From positions 1 to 42,915 of the forward strand of contig JACDEL010000017.1 in the NCBI GenBank assembly GCA_013816405.1: 42,915 nucleotides of DNA, written 5' to 3'. This document shows positions 15,580-23,429 of the stretch, piece after piece. The notes beneath the pieces were generated by a model. That model did no database searches and had not been told where the DNA came from. It worked only from the letters and a program-made list of their open reading frames with translations. How positions within the stretch are numbered: position 1 is the stretch's first letter; the number at the start of each line of letters is the position of its first letter. Both the position numbers and the translations under genes were made by a program. Source of the stretch: Chloroflexota bacterium (GTDB lineage Bacteria; Chloroflexota; Limnocylindria; QHBO01).

Positions 15580-17988
15580 CTACACGACGATCCCCTCCCC
15601 GAACCGGCGGTGGCGCACCTTGTCGCCGGCCCGCCACTCGACGGCCGTGGCGTCGGCGGTCGCCACCGCATCAGGGCGCGAAGCGGTGAACGCCCCACTG
15701 CCGAGGTCGAGCTCCTCGCCCTTCTCGTACTGGGCCTGCGAGACGCGCTCGCGGGCAGCGTCCAGCTCCTTCCCGATCGGCACCGGCGCCGACAAGTCGG
15801 GCAGGTTCACCGGCCGGAGATTCTCGCGAACCCGACGCCCCGGTGAGCGGTAGCCGCCCGGCAGCCACTCGTCGTCATCGGTCCCGCGGCGCTGCCAGCC
15901 GCCCTGGGCTCCCCGGGCGCGGCGATACGGCGTTGCCGCCTCGCGATCCGCCTCCAGCAGCTCCTCGGGCAGCTCGGCGAGGAAGCGCGACGGCTCGCTT
16001 GCGGCGCCAACCCCCCAGGTGGACCGATGATTGGCATGCACCAGGTAGAGCCGATCCTTCGCCCGCGTCATCCCCACGTAGGCGAGGCGCCGCTCCTCCT
16101 CCAGCTCGCGGTCGTCCTCGAGGGCGCGCCGGTGGGGCAGCAGCCCCTCCTCCAGCCCGACGATGAAGACGACCGGGAACTCCAGCCCCTTGGCGGCATG
16201 CAGGGTGATGAGCGTCACTCGCTCGGGCCGATCCTCCAGCTCGTCCTGGTCGCTCACCAGCGCGACCTCCTCCAGGAAGCGCTCGAGACCTTCGGGGATC
16301 GCCAGCTCGTCGAACTCCGCGGCATGGTTGCGCAGCTCGAGCAGGTTCGTCCAGCGCTCCTCGTCGTCATCGGTGCCGTCCTGGAGCTGCTCGCGCAGAC
16401 CCGTGCGCTCGTACACCGCGTCGAAGATCGCCGACGGGGGCTCCGCCGCGGCAATCGCCGCAAAGCCTCGCACCAGCTCGGCAAAGCCGGACAGCGCGGT
16501 GCGGGCGCGAGGTGACAGGTTCGGGTTCTCGCGGACGCGCTCGATGGCATCCCACAGGGTCCCGCCACGCCCCTCCGCGGAGGCGCGCAACTCCTCCAGG
16601 GTCTTGTTGCCGATCCCCCTCGCCGGCACGTTGATCACCCGCTCCAATGCCACCCGGTCCGAGGTGTTTCGCGACAGGCGGACGTAGCCCAGCGCGTCCT
16701 TCACCTCGCGGCGCTCGTAGAAGCGGGTCCCGCCGACCAGCTGGTACGGGATCCCGAAGCGGACGAAGGACTCCTCCAGCACCCGGCTCTGGGCGTTGAT
16801 GCGGTACGTGACGGCGATCTCGCCGTAGCGCAGGGAGCCTGCCTCGTCATCGGCCCGGGCGGTGAGCATGGCGTTGAGCCCTCCGCGCCCTGACCCGGTC
16901 AGGCGCTCGACCTGGCGCGCCACGAACTCCGCCTCCTCGTACTCGTTGTAGGCATCGAAGAGGGTGATCGCGGTGCCGGCTCCGCGATCGGTCCAGAGCT
17001 TCTTCTCCTTGCGCCCCTCGTTGCGCGAGACGACCGCGTGGGCAGCGTCCAGGATCGTCTGCGTGGAGCGATAGTTCTGCTCCAGCTTCACAACCTTGGT
17101 GGTGGGGTGGTCGCGCTCGAAGTCCAGGATGTTGCGCAGGTCCGCGCCACGCCAGGAGTAGATGCTCTGGTCGTCGTCGCCGACCACCGCAAGGTTGCCG
17201 TGCTTCGCCGCCAGCAGGCTGCAGAGCAGGTACTGCGCCCGGTTGGTGTCCTGGTACTCGTCGACCAGGATCTGCTGCCACCGGCCCTGGTAGCGGGCCA
17301 GGATCTCGGGATGCTGCTCGAAGAGGAAGACGGCGCGCATCAGCAGGTCGTCGAAGTCGACCGCGTCGTCCTCGTTCAGCTGCTCCTGGTAGGCGGCATA
17401 GACGCGGGCCGCCGTCTCATCGTAGTAGTTCGCTGCCTGCCTCGTTGCGGTGGCCGGGTCGGCCAGCTCGTCCTTGCGCTGACCGATCCAGGCGAGCATT
17501 CCCGCGGGCGCGAATCGCTTGTCGTCGAGATCCAGGCGGCGCAGGATCCCCTTGACCATCGCAACCTGGTCGGCCCGGTCGTAGATGGTGAAGGACCGCG
17601 TGAGGCCGATGGCGTTGCCGTCGCGGCGCAGGATGCGCGCGCAGATGGCATGAAAGGTGCCGATCGTCGCCTCGCGGGCCGCCTCCTCGCCGATCAGCCC
17701 CGCGATCCGCTCCCGCATCTCGTTGGCCGCCTTGTTGGTGAAGGTGACCGCCACGATCTGCCATGGCTTGGTGCCGGTGGCGACCAGGTACGCGACCCGA
17801 TGCGCCAGCACTCGTGTCTTGCCCGATCCCGCGCCAGCCAGGATCAGGAGCGGGCCGCTCGTGTGGGAGACCGCCTCCACCTGTGGGGGGTTGAGGCGGG
17901 CCAGGATCTCCTCCGGAGTGAGGGTCATGGGGGCAGCTCGGGACGGCGGCGGGGGGGCAGATATTTCGGGCTTCGGCTCGGTGGGCAT
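15580..17988 (-). CDS. pcrA: ATP-dependent DNA helicase PcrA/UvrD, interrupted by an in-frame TAG near the C-terminus
   Basis: 802 residues up to the TAG. SF1A 3'-5' helicase for repair and rolling-circle unwinding. Motifs in order: Q motif LNPPQVEAV, Walker A AGAGSGKT, Ia TFTNKAANEM, Walker B VDEYQDTN, III GDDDQSIYSWRGA, IV KLEQNYRST, V VTLITLHAAKGLEF, VI RRLAYVGMTRAKDRL. The C-terminal RNA-polymerase-binding Tudor domain starts at VRHRRFGEGIVV and is cut by TAG; the remaining strands follow in frame (see 15481-15579). Start 17988 (ATG) is preferred, with an AGGGAT-like RBS and TAGAAT 10 nt upstream. ATG at 17928 (MTLTPEEIL) is an alternative giving 782 residues. Confidence 0.93.
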   Translation of the reverse strand: MPTEPKPEISAPPPPSRAAPMTLTPEEILARLNPPQVEAVSHTSGPLLILAGAGSGKTRVLAHRVAYLVATGTKPWQIVAVTFTNKAANEMRERIAGLIGEEAAREATIGTFHAICARILRRDGNAIGLTRSFTIYDRADQVAMVKGILRRLDLDDKRFAPAGMLAWIGQRKDELADPATATRQAANYYDETAARVYAAYQEQLNEDDAVDFDDLLMRAVFLFEQHPEILARYQGRWQQILVDEYQDTNRAQYLLCSLLAAKHGNLAVVGDDDQSIYSWRGADLRNILDFERDHPTTKVVKLEQNYRSTQTILDAAHAVVSRNEGRKEKKLWTDRGAGTAITLFDAYNEYEEAEFVARQVERLTGSGRGGLNAMLTARADDEAGSLRYGEIAVTYRINAQSRVLEESFVRFGIPYQLVGGTRFYERREVKDALGYVRLSRNTSDRVALERVINVPARGIGNKTLEELRASAEGRGGTLWDAIERVRENPNLSPRARTALSGFAELVRGFAAIAAAEPPSAIFDAVYERTGLREQLQDGTDDDEERWTNLLELRNHAAEFDELAIPEGLERFLEEVALVSDQDELEDRPERVTLITLHAAKGLEFPVVFIVGLEEGLLPHRRALEDDRELEEERRLAYVGMTRAKDRLYLVHANHRSTWGVGAASEPSRFLAELPEELLEADREAATPYRRARGAQGGWQRRGTDDDEWLPGGYRSPGRRVRENLRPVNLPDLSAPVPIGKELDAARERVSQAQYEKGEELDLGSGAFTASRPDAVATADATAVEWRAGDKVRHRRFGEGIVV

Positions 17989-17998
17989 CGGATCCCTG

Positions 17999-18004
17999 AT
18001 TCTA
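17999..18004 (-). promoter_or_regulatory. -10 box of pcrA
   Basis: TAGAAT on the minus strand, 10 nt before the ATG at 17988. The same CTAGAATC string stands before the DinB-like gene. The leader would be about 3 nt, so initiation may be nearly leaderless. Confidence 0.5.
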
Positions 18005-18122
18005 GGGTCGATGCCCCCTGACCGCCTCATCGTCACACGGGCGCCAACTGGTTGATCAGCCCTGCCAATCAGGTGTCGGCAATGACAACCGGATGGTCAC
18101 GCGAAGCGGGAGCGCGACCCGG

Positions 18123-18482
18123 CTAGTGCTCGGCGACCGCCTCGACCTGGACGCCGGCGCCGGGGCCCTGCAGCAGCGAAGGCCACTCGGCGGCCATCGC
18201 CATGGCCGTATCCCATCCGTCCACCTCGACGATGATCACGCTGCCGAGCATTTCCTTGGCCTCGATGAACGGGCCGTCCGTGGTGACCGGCTGCCCAGCC
18301 CGGCGCCGGACGGTGCGGATCACCTTGGGCCAGGCCAGGTCGGCGGCGCCGCGGATGCGGTCGCCGTACCGCTCGAACCACGCGACGTGCTCCGTGAGCG
18401 AGTCCGCTCGCTCCTTCTCGGACATGGCGTCCCAACGGGCGGCATAGGCCGGATCGGGGTAGGTGAAGAGTACGAAGCGCAT
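18123..18482 (-). CDS. YCII-related (DGPF-domain) protein
   Basis: 119 residues, a single YCII/DGPF ferredoxin-like domain. MRFVLFTYPDPAY, then the signature VTTDGPFIEAKEMLGSVIIVEVDGWDTAMAMA, and GAGVQVEAVAEH at the end. Members are small dimeric proteins often encoded beside ECF sigma factors; no enzyme activity is established. ATG at 18482 has GAGG 8 nt upstream, so this start looks Shine-Dalgarno driven. Longer frame to 18836 overlaps groEL and its terminator. Between groEL and pcrA, all minus strand. Confidence 0.85.
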   Translation of the reverse strand: MRFVLFTYPDPAYAARWDAMSEKERADSLTEHVAWFERYGDRIRGAADLAWPKVIRTVRRRAGQPVTTDGPFIEAKEMLGSVIIVEVDGWDTAMAMAAEWPSLLQGPGAGVQVEAVAEH

Positions 18483-18583
18483 CGGTTCGACCTCAGCTTG
18501 GGTGGCGCGCAACGGGGCGCCGTCCACACCGTACGACGAACGCGCCGTACCGGGAATCGACGAAATGCGCTCCGGAAACGACG

Positions 18584-18609
18584 AGAGCCCCGGCCGAAGC
18601 CGAGGCTCT
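18584..18609 (-). terminator. Terminator hairpin after groEL
   Basis: On the minus-strand RNA, AGAGCCUCGGC pairs with GCCGGGGCUCU (11 bp with one U-G) around a UUCG tetraloop, followed by CGUCGUUUCC. It lies 21 nt after the groEL stop. Very stable stem; the U-tract is poor. On the plus strand the same stem has a C-A mismatch, so it acts mainly for groESL. Confidence 0.8.
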
Positions 18610-18630
18610 GTATCGCCGTAGGAGATCGGG

Positions 18631-20259
18631 CTAGTAGTCGCCCATCCCGCCCCCGCCCATGCCGGGCATCGGCGCCTTCTCCTTCTCGGGCAGATCGGTG
18701 ACGACCGTCTCGGTGGTGAGCAGCAGGGCTGCCACCGATGCGGCGTTCTCGAGTGCCGAGCGGGTGACCTTGGCCGGGTCGATGATGCCGGCCACGAACA
18801 TATCGGTGTACTCGGCCTTCTGGGCATCCCAGCCATTGCCGGGCTTCAGCTTGCGAACCGCCTCGACAACGACCGATCCCTCCCAGCCGCCGTTCGCAGC
18901 GATCTGGCGGAGCGGCTCCTCGAGCGCGCGGCGCAGGATGTTGACGCCGGTCGCCTCGTCACCGAGCGCCTCGACCTTGTCCAGGGCGGGAATCGCATGG
19001 AGCAGGACCGAGCCGCCACCGGCGACCATCCCCTCCTCGACCCCGGCACGGGCTGCCGAGAGCGCATCCTCGATGCGGTGCTTCTTCTCCTTCAGCTCGA
19101 CCTCGGTGGCCGCGCCGACCTTCAGGATCGCCACGCCGCCGGAGAGCTTGGCCAGGCGCTCCTGGAGCTTCTCACGGTCGAAGTCGCTGGTGGTGTCGTC
19201 GATCTGAAGCTTGATCTGAGACTTGCGGGCCTCGATCGCGTTCGCATCGCCCTTCCCCTCGACGATGGTCGTGGTGTCCTTGGTGGCGGTCACGCGACGC
19301 GCCTGGCCAAGGTCCTCGAGCGCCACGCTGTCGAGCTTGCGGCCGACCTCCTCGGAGATGACTCGCGCACCGGTCAGGGTGCCGATGTCCTCGAGCATGG
19401 CCTTGCGGCGATCGCCGAAGCCTGGGGCCTTGATGGCGAGGACGCTGATGGTGCCCTTCAGCTTGTTGACGACGAGGGTGGCGAGCGCCTCGCCGTCCAC
19501 GTCCTCGGCCACGATCAGGAGCGGCCTCCCGGCCCCGACGACCTTCTCGAGGGTCGGCAGGATGTCGGCCACGGCGCTGATCTTCTTGTCGGTGACGAGG
19601 ATGTAGGGCGCCTCGAGGGTGGCCTCCATGCGGCCAGCGTCGTTCGAGGTGACCATGTAGGCGCTGACGTAGCCCCGATCGAGCTGCATCCCCTCGACGT
19701 ACTCCTTGTCGAGCTTGAGCCCCTGGCTCTCCTCGACCGTGACCACGCCGTCCTTGCCGACCTTCTCCATGACCTCGGCGATCATCTCGCCGATCTCGGT
19801 GTCGCGGGCGCTGATGGCGGCGATGTGAGCGATGTCGTCCTTGGTGAGGACCGGCTTCGAGAGCCGCTTGATCTCTTCCACGACCGCGGTCACGCCACGC
19901 TCGATACCGCGCTTGAGCGCCATCGGGTTGGCACCGGCGGTCACGTTGCGCAGGCCCTCGCTGATGATGGCCTGCGCCAGCACGATGCTGGTGGTGGTGC
20001 CGTCACCGGCGATGTCGTTGGTCTTGGCCGCGACCTCCTCGAGCAACTGAGCCCCCATGTTCTCGTAGGGGTCCTCCAGCTCGATGTCGCGGGCGATGGT
20101 GACGCCGTCGTTGGTGATCGTCGGCGATCCGTACTTCTTGTCCAGGAGCGCGTACCGGCCACGCGGGCCTAGGGTGACCTTGACGGCGTCGGCCATCTTG
20201 TCGACCCCGCGCTTCAGCGCGCGTCGTGCCTCTTCGTCGAACAGGAGCTGCTTTGCCAC
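18631..20259 (-). CDS. groL: Chaperonin GroEL
   Basis: 542 residues, 60-kDa chaperonin that folds proteins inside its ring with Gro[17 protein letters not shown], the ATP-site [14 protein letters not shown], the apical [31 protein letters not shown], and the equatorial signature [13 protein letters not shown]-like stretch (here [17 protein letters not shown]) are all present. The tail is Gly-Met rich ([12 protein letters not shown]), as in typical group I chaperonins. GTG start at 20259 lies 21 nt after groES, with GGAGG 12 nt upstream. Followed by a strong hairpin. Confidence 0.98.
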   Translation of the reverse strand: MAKQLLFDEEARRALKRGVDKMADAVKVTLGPRGRYALLDKKYGSPTITNDGVTIARDIELEDPYENMGAQLLEEVAAKTNDIAGDGTTTSIVLAQAIISEGLRNVTAGANPMALKRGIERGVTAVVEEIKRLSKPVLTKDDIAHIAAISARDTEIGEMIAEVMEKVGKDGVVTVEESQGLKLDKEYVEGMQLDRGYVSAYMVTSNDAGRMEATLEAPYILVTDKKISAVADILPTLEKVVGAGRPLLIVAEDVDGEALATLVVNKLKGTISVLAIKAPGFGDRRKAMLEDIGTLTGARVISEEVGRKLDSVALEDLGQARRVTATKDTTTIVEGKGDANAIEARKSQIKLQIDDTTSDFDREKLQERLAKLSGGVAILKVGAATEVELKEKKHRIEDALSAARAGVEEGMVAGGGSVLLHAIPALDKVEALGDEATGVNILRRALEEPLRQIAANGGWEGSVVVEAVRKLKPGNGWDAQKAEYTDMFVAGIIDPAKVTRSALENAASVAALLLTTETVVTDLPEKEKAPMPGMGGGGMGDY

Positions 20260-20280
20260 GGTGTTGTTTGTCCTCCGAAA

Positions 20281-20604
20281 CTACTTGATGACTGCCAGGA
20301 CGTCCTTCTGGGAGAGGATCAGGAGATCCTCTTCATCCAGCTTGAACTCGGTCCCGGCGTACTTCTGGAACAGGATCTTCTCGCCGACCGCGACCTCGAT
20401 CGGCTCGCGGCTGCCGTCGTCCAGTGTGCGCCCCGGTCCGACCGCCAGGATCGTCCCTTCCTGGGGACGCTCCTTGACCGTATCGGGCAGCACGATGCCG
20501 CTCTTGGTCATCTCCTCGCGGGCGCTGGGCCTGACGACCAGGCGGTCGCCGAGGGGCTTGAGCTTGGTCTCCGATGCGACCTTGGATGCGACCTTGGTGG
20601 CCAT
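20281..20604 (-). CDS. groS: Co-chaperonin GroES
   Basis: 107 residues. The conserved 10-kDa lid protein of Gro[29 protein letters not shown] contains the mobile loop (MTKSGIVLP) that docks on GroEL, and the end is [17 protein letters not shown]. There is an extra N-terminal stretch, [13 protein letters not shown], about 12 residues longer than usual, with a small direct repeat (KVAS twice). ATG at 20604 has GAGGAGG 12 nt upstream. The leader is over 100 nt and carries a CIRCE operator, so it is heat-shock regulated by HrcA. Confidence 0.97.
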   Translation of the reverse strand: MATKVASKVASETKLKPLGDRLVVRPSAREEMTKSGIVLPDTVKERPQEGTILAVGPGRTLDDGSREPIEVAVGEKILFQKYAGTEFKLDEEDLLILSQKDVLAVIK

Positions 20605-20697
20605 AGGTGCGTGATGCCTCCTCAACCGATGATTCGCGGGCGCTGCGTTTGGTTCATCTCAGCGGGAGAAGCCGGCAGGGCCGATGCGACCGGAGTG

Positions 20698-20724
20698 CTG
20701 GCACTCAACCGCTGAGAGTGCTAA
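20698..20724 (-). promoter_or_regulatory. CIRCE operator (HrcA binding site) of groESL
   Basis: CTGGCACTC - 9 nt - GAGTGCTAA, matching the consensus TTAGCACTC-N9-GAGTGCTAA in 16 of 18 arm bases. It starts 3 nt downstream of the groE -10 box, so it covers the transcription start and would block initiation when HrcA is bound. hrcA itself is not in the window. Confidence 0.93.
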
Positions 20725-20727
20725 TAG

Positions 20728-20757
20728 ATCGTAGTCCGGCGGCAGGTCGCGTGTCAA
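20728..20757 (-). promoter_or_regulatory. groESL housekeeping-sigma promoter
   Basis: TTGACA (20752-20757), 18-nt spacer, TACGAT (20728-20733) on the minus strand. This is the best -35/-10 pair in the window and sits directly against the CIRCE element. Confidence 0.85.
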
Positions 20758-20789
20758 GAATGAGCCGTTCGCGTGCTCCGGTGGTCCTG

Positions 20790-20818
20790 TTGACGCCCGG
20801 CCGATGCGGGCGCACAAC
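20790..20818 (+). promoter_or_regulatory. Promoter of the small gene at 20825 (predicted leaderless)
   Basis: TTGACG (20790-20795), exactly 17 nt, then CACAAC (20813-20818), then 6 nt (CGTGCC) to the ATG. It is back-to-back with the groESL promoter, 33 bp apart at their -35 boxes. Confidence 0.5.
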
Positions 20819-20824
20819 CGTGCC

Positions 20825-21055
20825 ATGCATCACCTGGTCGCCTGCATCTTCTGCGGTGGGATGGATCCCAATGCCGACAGCCTGCTGCTGCAGGCCGCCA
20901 TCGCCGGCGGCATCAGCGCCCCGTGGATGCTCCGCAGCAAGCTGCTGGCGCTGGTCAGCCGGCTCCGCGGCCGCCCCGCGGCGGCCGACCTCAATGACGC
21001 CGCCTGCCCGCTCCCCTATCCCGTCGACGCGGAGACGCCGACCAGCAAGCGGTAG
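20825..21055 (+). CDS. Small uncharacterised protein (76 aa), divergent from groESL
   Basis: Not recognised. Starts MHHLVACIFCGGMDPNADSL; a Cys-x2-Cys (CIFC) and a glycine-rich hydrophobic stretch (LLLQAAIAGGISAPWML) are followed by a basic helix (SKLLALVSRLRGR) and a polar tail. Nearly every third codon position is G or C, which supports real coding despite the small size. It could be membrane-associated or metal-binding; neither is proven. ATG at 20825 is chosen because a 17-nt-spaced promoter ends 6 nt before it. Its last 40 bp overlap the convergent TatD gene. Confidence 0.6.
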   Translation: MHHLVACIFCGGMDPNADSLLLQAAIAGGISAPWMLRSKLLALVSRLRGRPAAADLNDAACPLPYPVDAETPTSKR

Positions 21056-21837
21056 GCGGCCGCCACACCCGAGGCGATGGCGTCCGGCGATGTCCCGCGC
21101 AATCGGGCCAGCTCTGCCGCCACCCGCAACGCCGTGGTCGGCTCATTGCGCTGGTCGCCGCCTCCCGGCGCGAGCCACGGCGAATCCGTCTCGACCAGGA
21201 AGCTCCCTCCCGGGAGAGCCGCTGCCGCGGCGCGCGGGCCTCGGGCGGAGGAGAACGTGACCGGCAGCGCGAAACTGATGAGGTAGCCACCCGCTGCCAG
21301 GTCCTGAGCCAGGGTCGCGTCGCCAGAGAAGCAGTGCAGCACGCCGCGCAGGGTCCCCCGGCCGGGACCCTTCCAGGCCAGGAGCGCGGTTCGCACCTCG
21401 TCGTGCGCGTCGCGGCTGTGGATCAGTACCGGCTTGCGGACCGAGGCCGCCATCGCCAGCTGACGCTCGAACGCCGCCCGCTGGGCCTCCCGCGACGACA
21501 GGTCGCGATGGAAGTCGAGCCCGATCTCCCCGACCGCCACCACCCGGGGGTCGGCAGCGAGGACGGCCAGCTCATCCCACTCGGCCGGCGTGGGAGCGGC
21601 TGAGAAGTGCGGATGCACACCCACCGCCGCGTCGATCAGCTCGGGGTGCGCCTCGGCCAGCGCGACCGCTGCCTGCGACGAGGTGAGGTCGTAGCCGGGG
21701 GCCAGGATGCGGACGATTCCCGCCTCCACGGCCCGCCCGATGACAGCCTCGCGATCGGCGTCGAAGGCGGCGTCCTGCAAGTGACAGTGCGAGTCGACCA
21801 GCCCGGCGAGGCGTGCCGGAGCGCGGTGGCGGCTCAG
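21016..21837 (-). CDS. TatD-family metal-dependent DNase, predicted CTG start
   Basis: 273 residues. TIM-barrel hydrolase acting on DNA 3' ends. Metal ligands visible: VDSHCHL (His17, His19), VGEIGLDFHRD (Glu), VLIHSRDA (His), LRGVLHCFSGD (His) and the ETDSPWLAP Asp. The first TTG in frame (21780) lies after the essential H-x-H. Between it and the in-frame TGA upstream (inside metG) there is no ATG, GTG or TTG. CTG at 21837 overlaps the metG stop as CTGA and gives an N-terminus of normal length, so it is taken as the start; CTG two codons before VDSH is the only other choice. Often encoded after metG, as here. Confidence 0.9.
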   Translation of the reverse strand: MSRHRAPARLAGLVDSHCHLQDAAFDADREAVIGRAVEAGIVRILAPGYDLTSSQAAVALAEAHPELIDAAVGVHPHFSAAPTPAEWDELAVLAADPRVVAVGEIGLDFHRDLSSREAQRAAFERQLAMAASVRKPVLIHSRDAHDEVRTALLAWKGPGRGTLRGVLHCFSGDATLAQDLAAGGYLISFALPVTFSSARGPRAAAAALPGGSFLVETDSPWLAPGGGDQRNEPTTALRVAAELARLRGTSPDAIASGVAAAYRLLVGVSASTG

Positions 21838-23429
21838 GGAACGCCACCGGCCGGAGGCGCTTCGCCCTCGGACAGCTCGACGCGCGGGAAGAGCGGCTGC
21901 GCGTCACCCGTCTGCCATCCCTCGGGCACCGAGCCCCAGGCCAGCAGCCGCTCCAGGCCTGGGCCGCCGGCCCCGCGGTCGTCGTACGGAACGCCCACCC
22001 CCAGCTGGGTGTGTAGCTCCGCGGCGGCGGCAGGGGTGAAGGGGGCCATCAGGTGCCCGAGGATGCGGCAGGTCTCGGCCATGGTCGCGAGGATTGCGCC
22101 GACCCGCGCCGCGTCCCCCTCCTTGTCTCGTACCCACGGCGCCTGTGACTCGGCGTAGCCGTTGGCGGCCGAGGTCAGGTCCATGACCGCCCCCAGCGCC
22201 TCGTCGAGGTGCAGGCGGGCCATTGCCGCGTGGTACGCCTCGACCGCCGACGCCGCGGCGGCCTGCAGCTCCCGGTCGGCCGGGGCATCGGCCACTGACA
22301 CCGACGGGAGCGACCGATCCAGGTAACGCGCGCTCATGCTGACCGTGCGGTTGACGAGGTTGCCGAGGTCGTTGGCGAGCTCGGCGTTGTAGCGGCGCAC
22401 GAGGCTCTCGGCCGTCACGTCACCGTCGCGGTCGAACGGGATCTCCCGCAGGACCACGTAGCGCACCCCGTCGACCCCAAACAGCGCGGCCGCGACCTCC
22501 GGATCGATGATGTTCCCACGCGTCTTCGACATGCGCTCGCCCTTCATCTGCATGAATCCATGGGCGAAGATGCTCTCGGGCAGCGGCAGCCCCGCACTCA
22601 TCAGCATCGCCGGCCAGTAGAGGCAATGGAAGCGGGTGATGTTCTTGCCGATGACGTGGAGGTCGGCGGGCCACCAGAGCTCGAACGAGCCGGGGTCATC
22701 GGGGAAGCCGGCACCGGTCAGGTAGTTGGTGAGGGCGTCGAACCAGACGTAGATGCGGTGTGTCGAGTCGTCGGGGAATGGGATCCCCCAGGTCCCGCCT
22801 GCGCGGCTGATCGAGAAGTCGGTGACCCCGTCGTTCAGCCAGCCGAGCACCTCGTTGCGGAAATGCTCGGGCTCGCAGAAGGACGGGTGCTCGCGGTACA
22901 GCTGCTCGAGCGCGCCCTGGTAGCGCGACAGGCGGAAGAAGTAGTTCTCCTCCTCCAGCCATTCGAGCTCCAGCGTGGGGTGGTCCGGACAACGACCGTC
23001 GACGATCTGGCTATCGGTCTTGAACTCGTTGTCGCCCGGGCAGAACCAGCCCGCGTAGGTTCCCTTGTAGATGTCGCCGGTTGCGAGCGCGCGACGGACC
23101 ATCTCGATGGAGGCCCGGGCGTGATCCGGGTCCGTGGTGCGAATGAATCGGTCGTAGCTGATCTCGAACCGATCGAACCCCGCCCGCCAGCTGGCGGCCC
23201 ACTCGTCCACCAGAGCTCGCGGCTCGACGCCGCGCTCCCGCGCCTGTCGCTCGAGGTTGGCCGAGTGCTCGTCCATCCCGGTCAGGAAGCGGACGTCTTT
23301 GCCCAGCAGCCGCTGGTAGCGCGCGACGGCGTCCGCCCCGATCGCCTCGAACAGCGAGTGCAGCGCCGGCCCGGCGCTCGGGTAGAAGATGGCCGTGGTG
23401 AGGTAGTAGCGATCCGCCAACGGGCTCAG
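21834..23429 (-). CDS. metG: Methionyl-tRNA synthetase, HIGH motif not conserved, predicted CTG start
   Basis: 531 residues. Class Ia aaRS charging tRNA(Met). N-terminal ADRYYLTTAIFYPS, ARYQRLLGKDVRFLTGMDEHS, the zinc-knuckle Cys (WFCPGD, GRCPDH), ENYFFRLSRYQGALE, YVWFDALTNYLTG, GKNITRFHCLYWPAML, KMSKS-type ERMSKTRGN (299-303) and a helical anticodon-binding domain are all present. The HIGH signature, expected after YPS, reads PALHS (residues 21-25): both catalytic histidine positions are Ala and Ser. No C-terminal dimerisation domain. No ATG/GTG lies between the upstream stop and ADRYY; CTG at 23429 overlaps that stop as CTGA (TTG three codons later is the alternative). Confidence 0.9.
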   Translation of the reverse strand: MSPLADRYYLTTAIFYPSAGPALHSLFEAIGADAVARYQRLLGKDVRFLTGMDEHSANLERQARERGVEPRALVDEWAASWRAGFDRFEISYDRFIRTTDPDHARASIEMVRRALATGDIYKGTYAGWFCPGDNEFKTDSQIVDGRCPDHPTLELEWLEEENYFFRLSRYQGALEQLYREHPSFCEPEHFRNEVLGWLNDGVTDFSISRAGGTWGIPFPDDSTHRIYVWFDALTNYLTGAGFPDDPGSFELWWPADLHVIGKNITRFHCLYWPAMLMSAGLPLPESIFAHGFMQMKGERMSKTRGNIIDPEVAAALFGVDGVRYVVLREIPFDRDGDVTAESLVRRYNAELANDLGNLVNRTVSMSARYLDRSLPSVSVADAPADRELQAAAASAVEAYHAAMARLHLDEALGAVMDLTSAANGYAESQAPWVRDKEGDAARVGAILATMAETCRILGHLMAPFTPAAAAELHTQLGVGVPYDDRGAGGPGLERLLAWGSVPEGWQTGDAQPLFPRVELSEGEAPPAGGVP

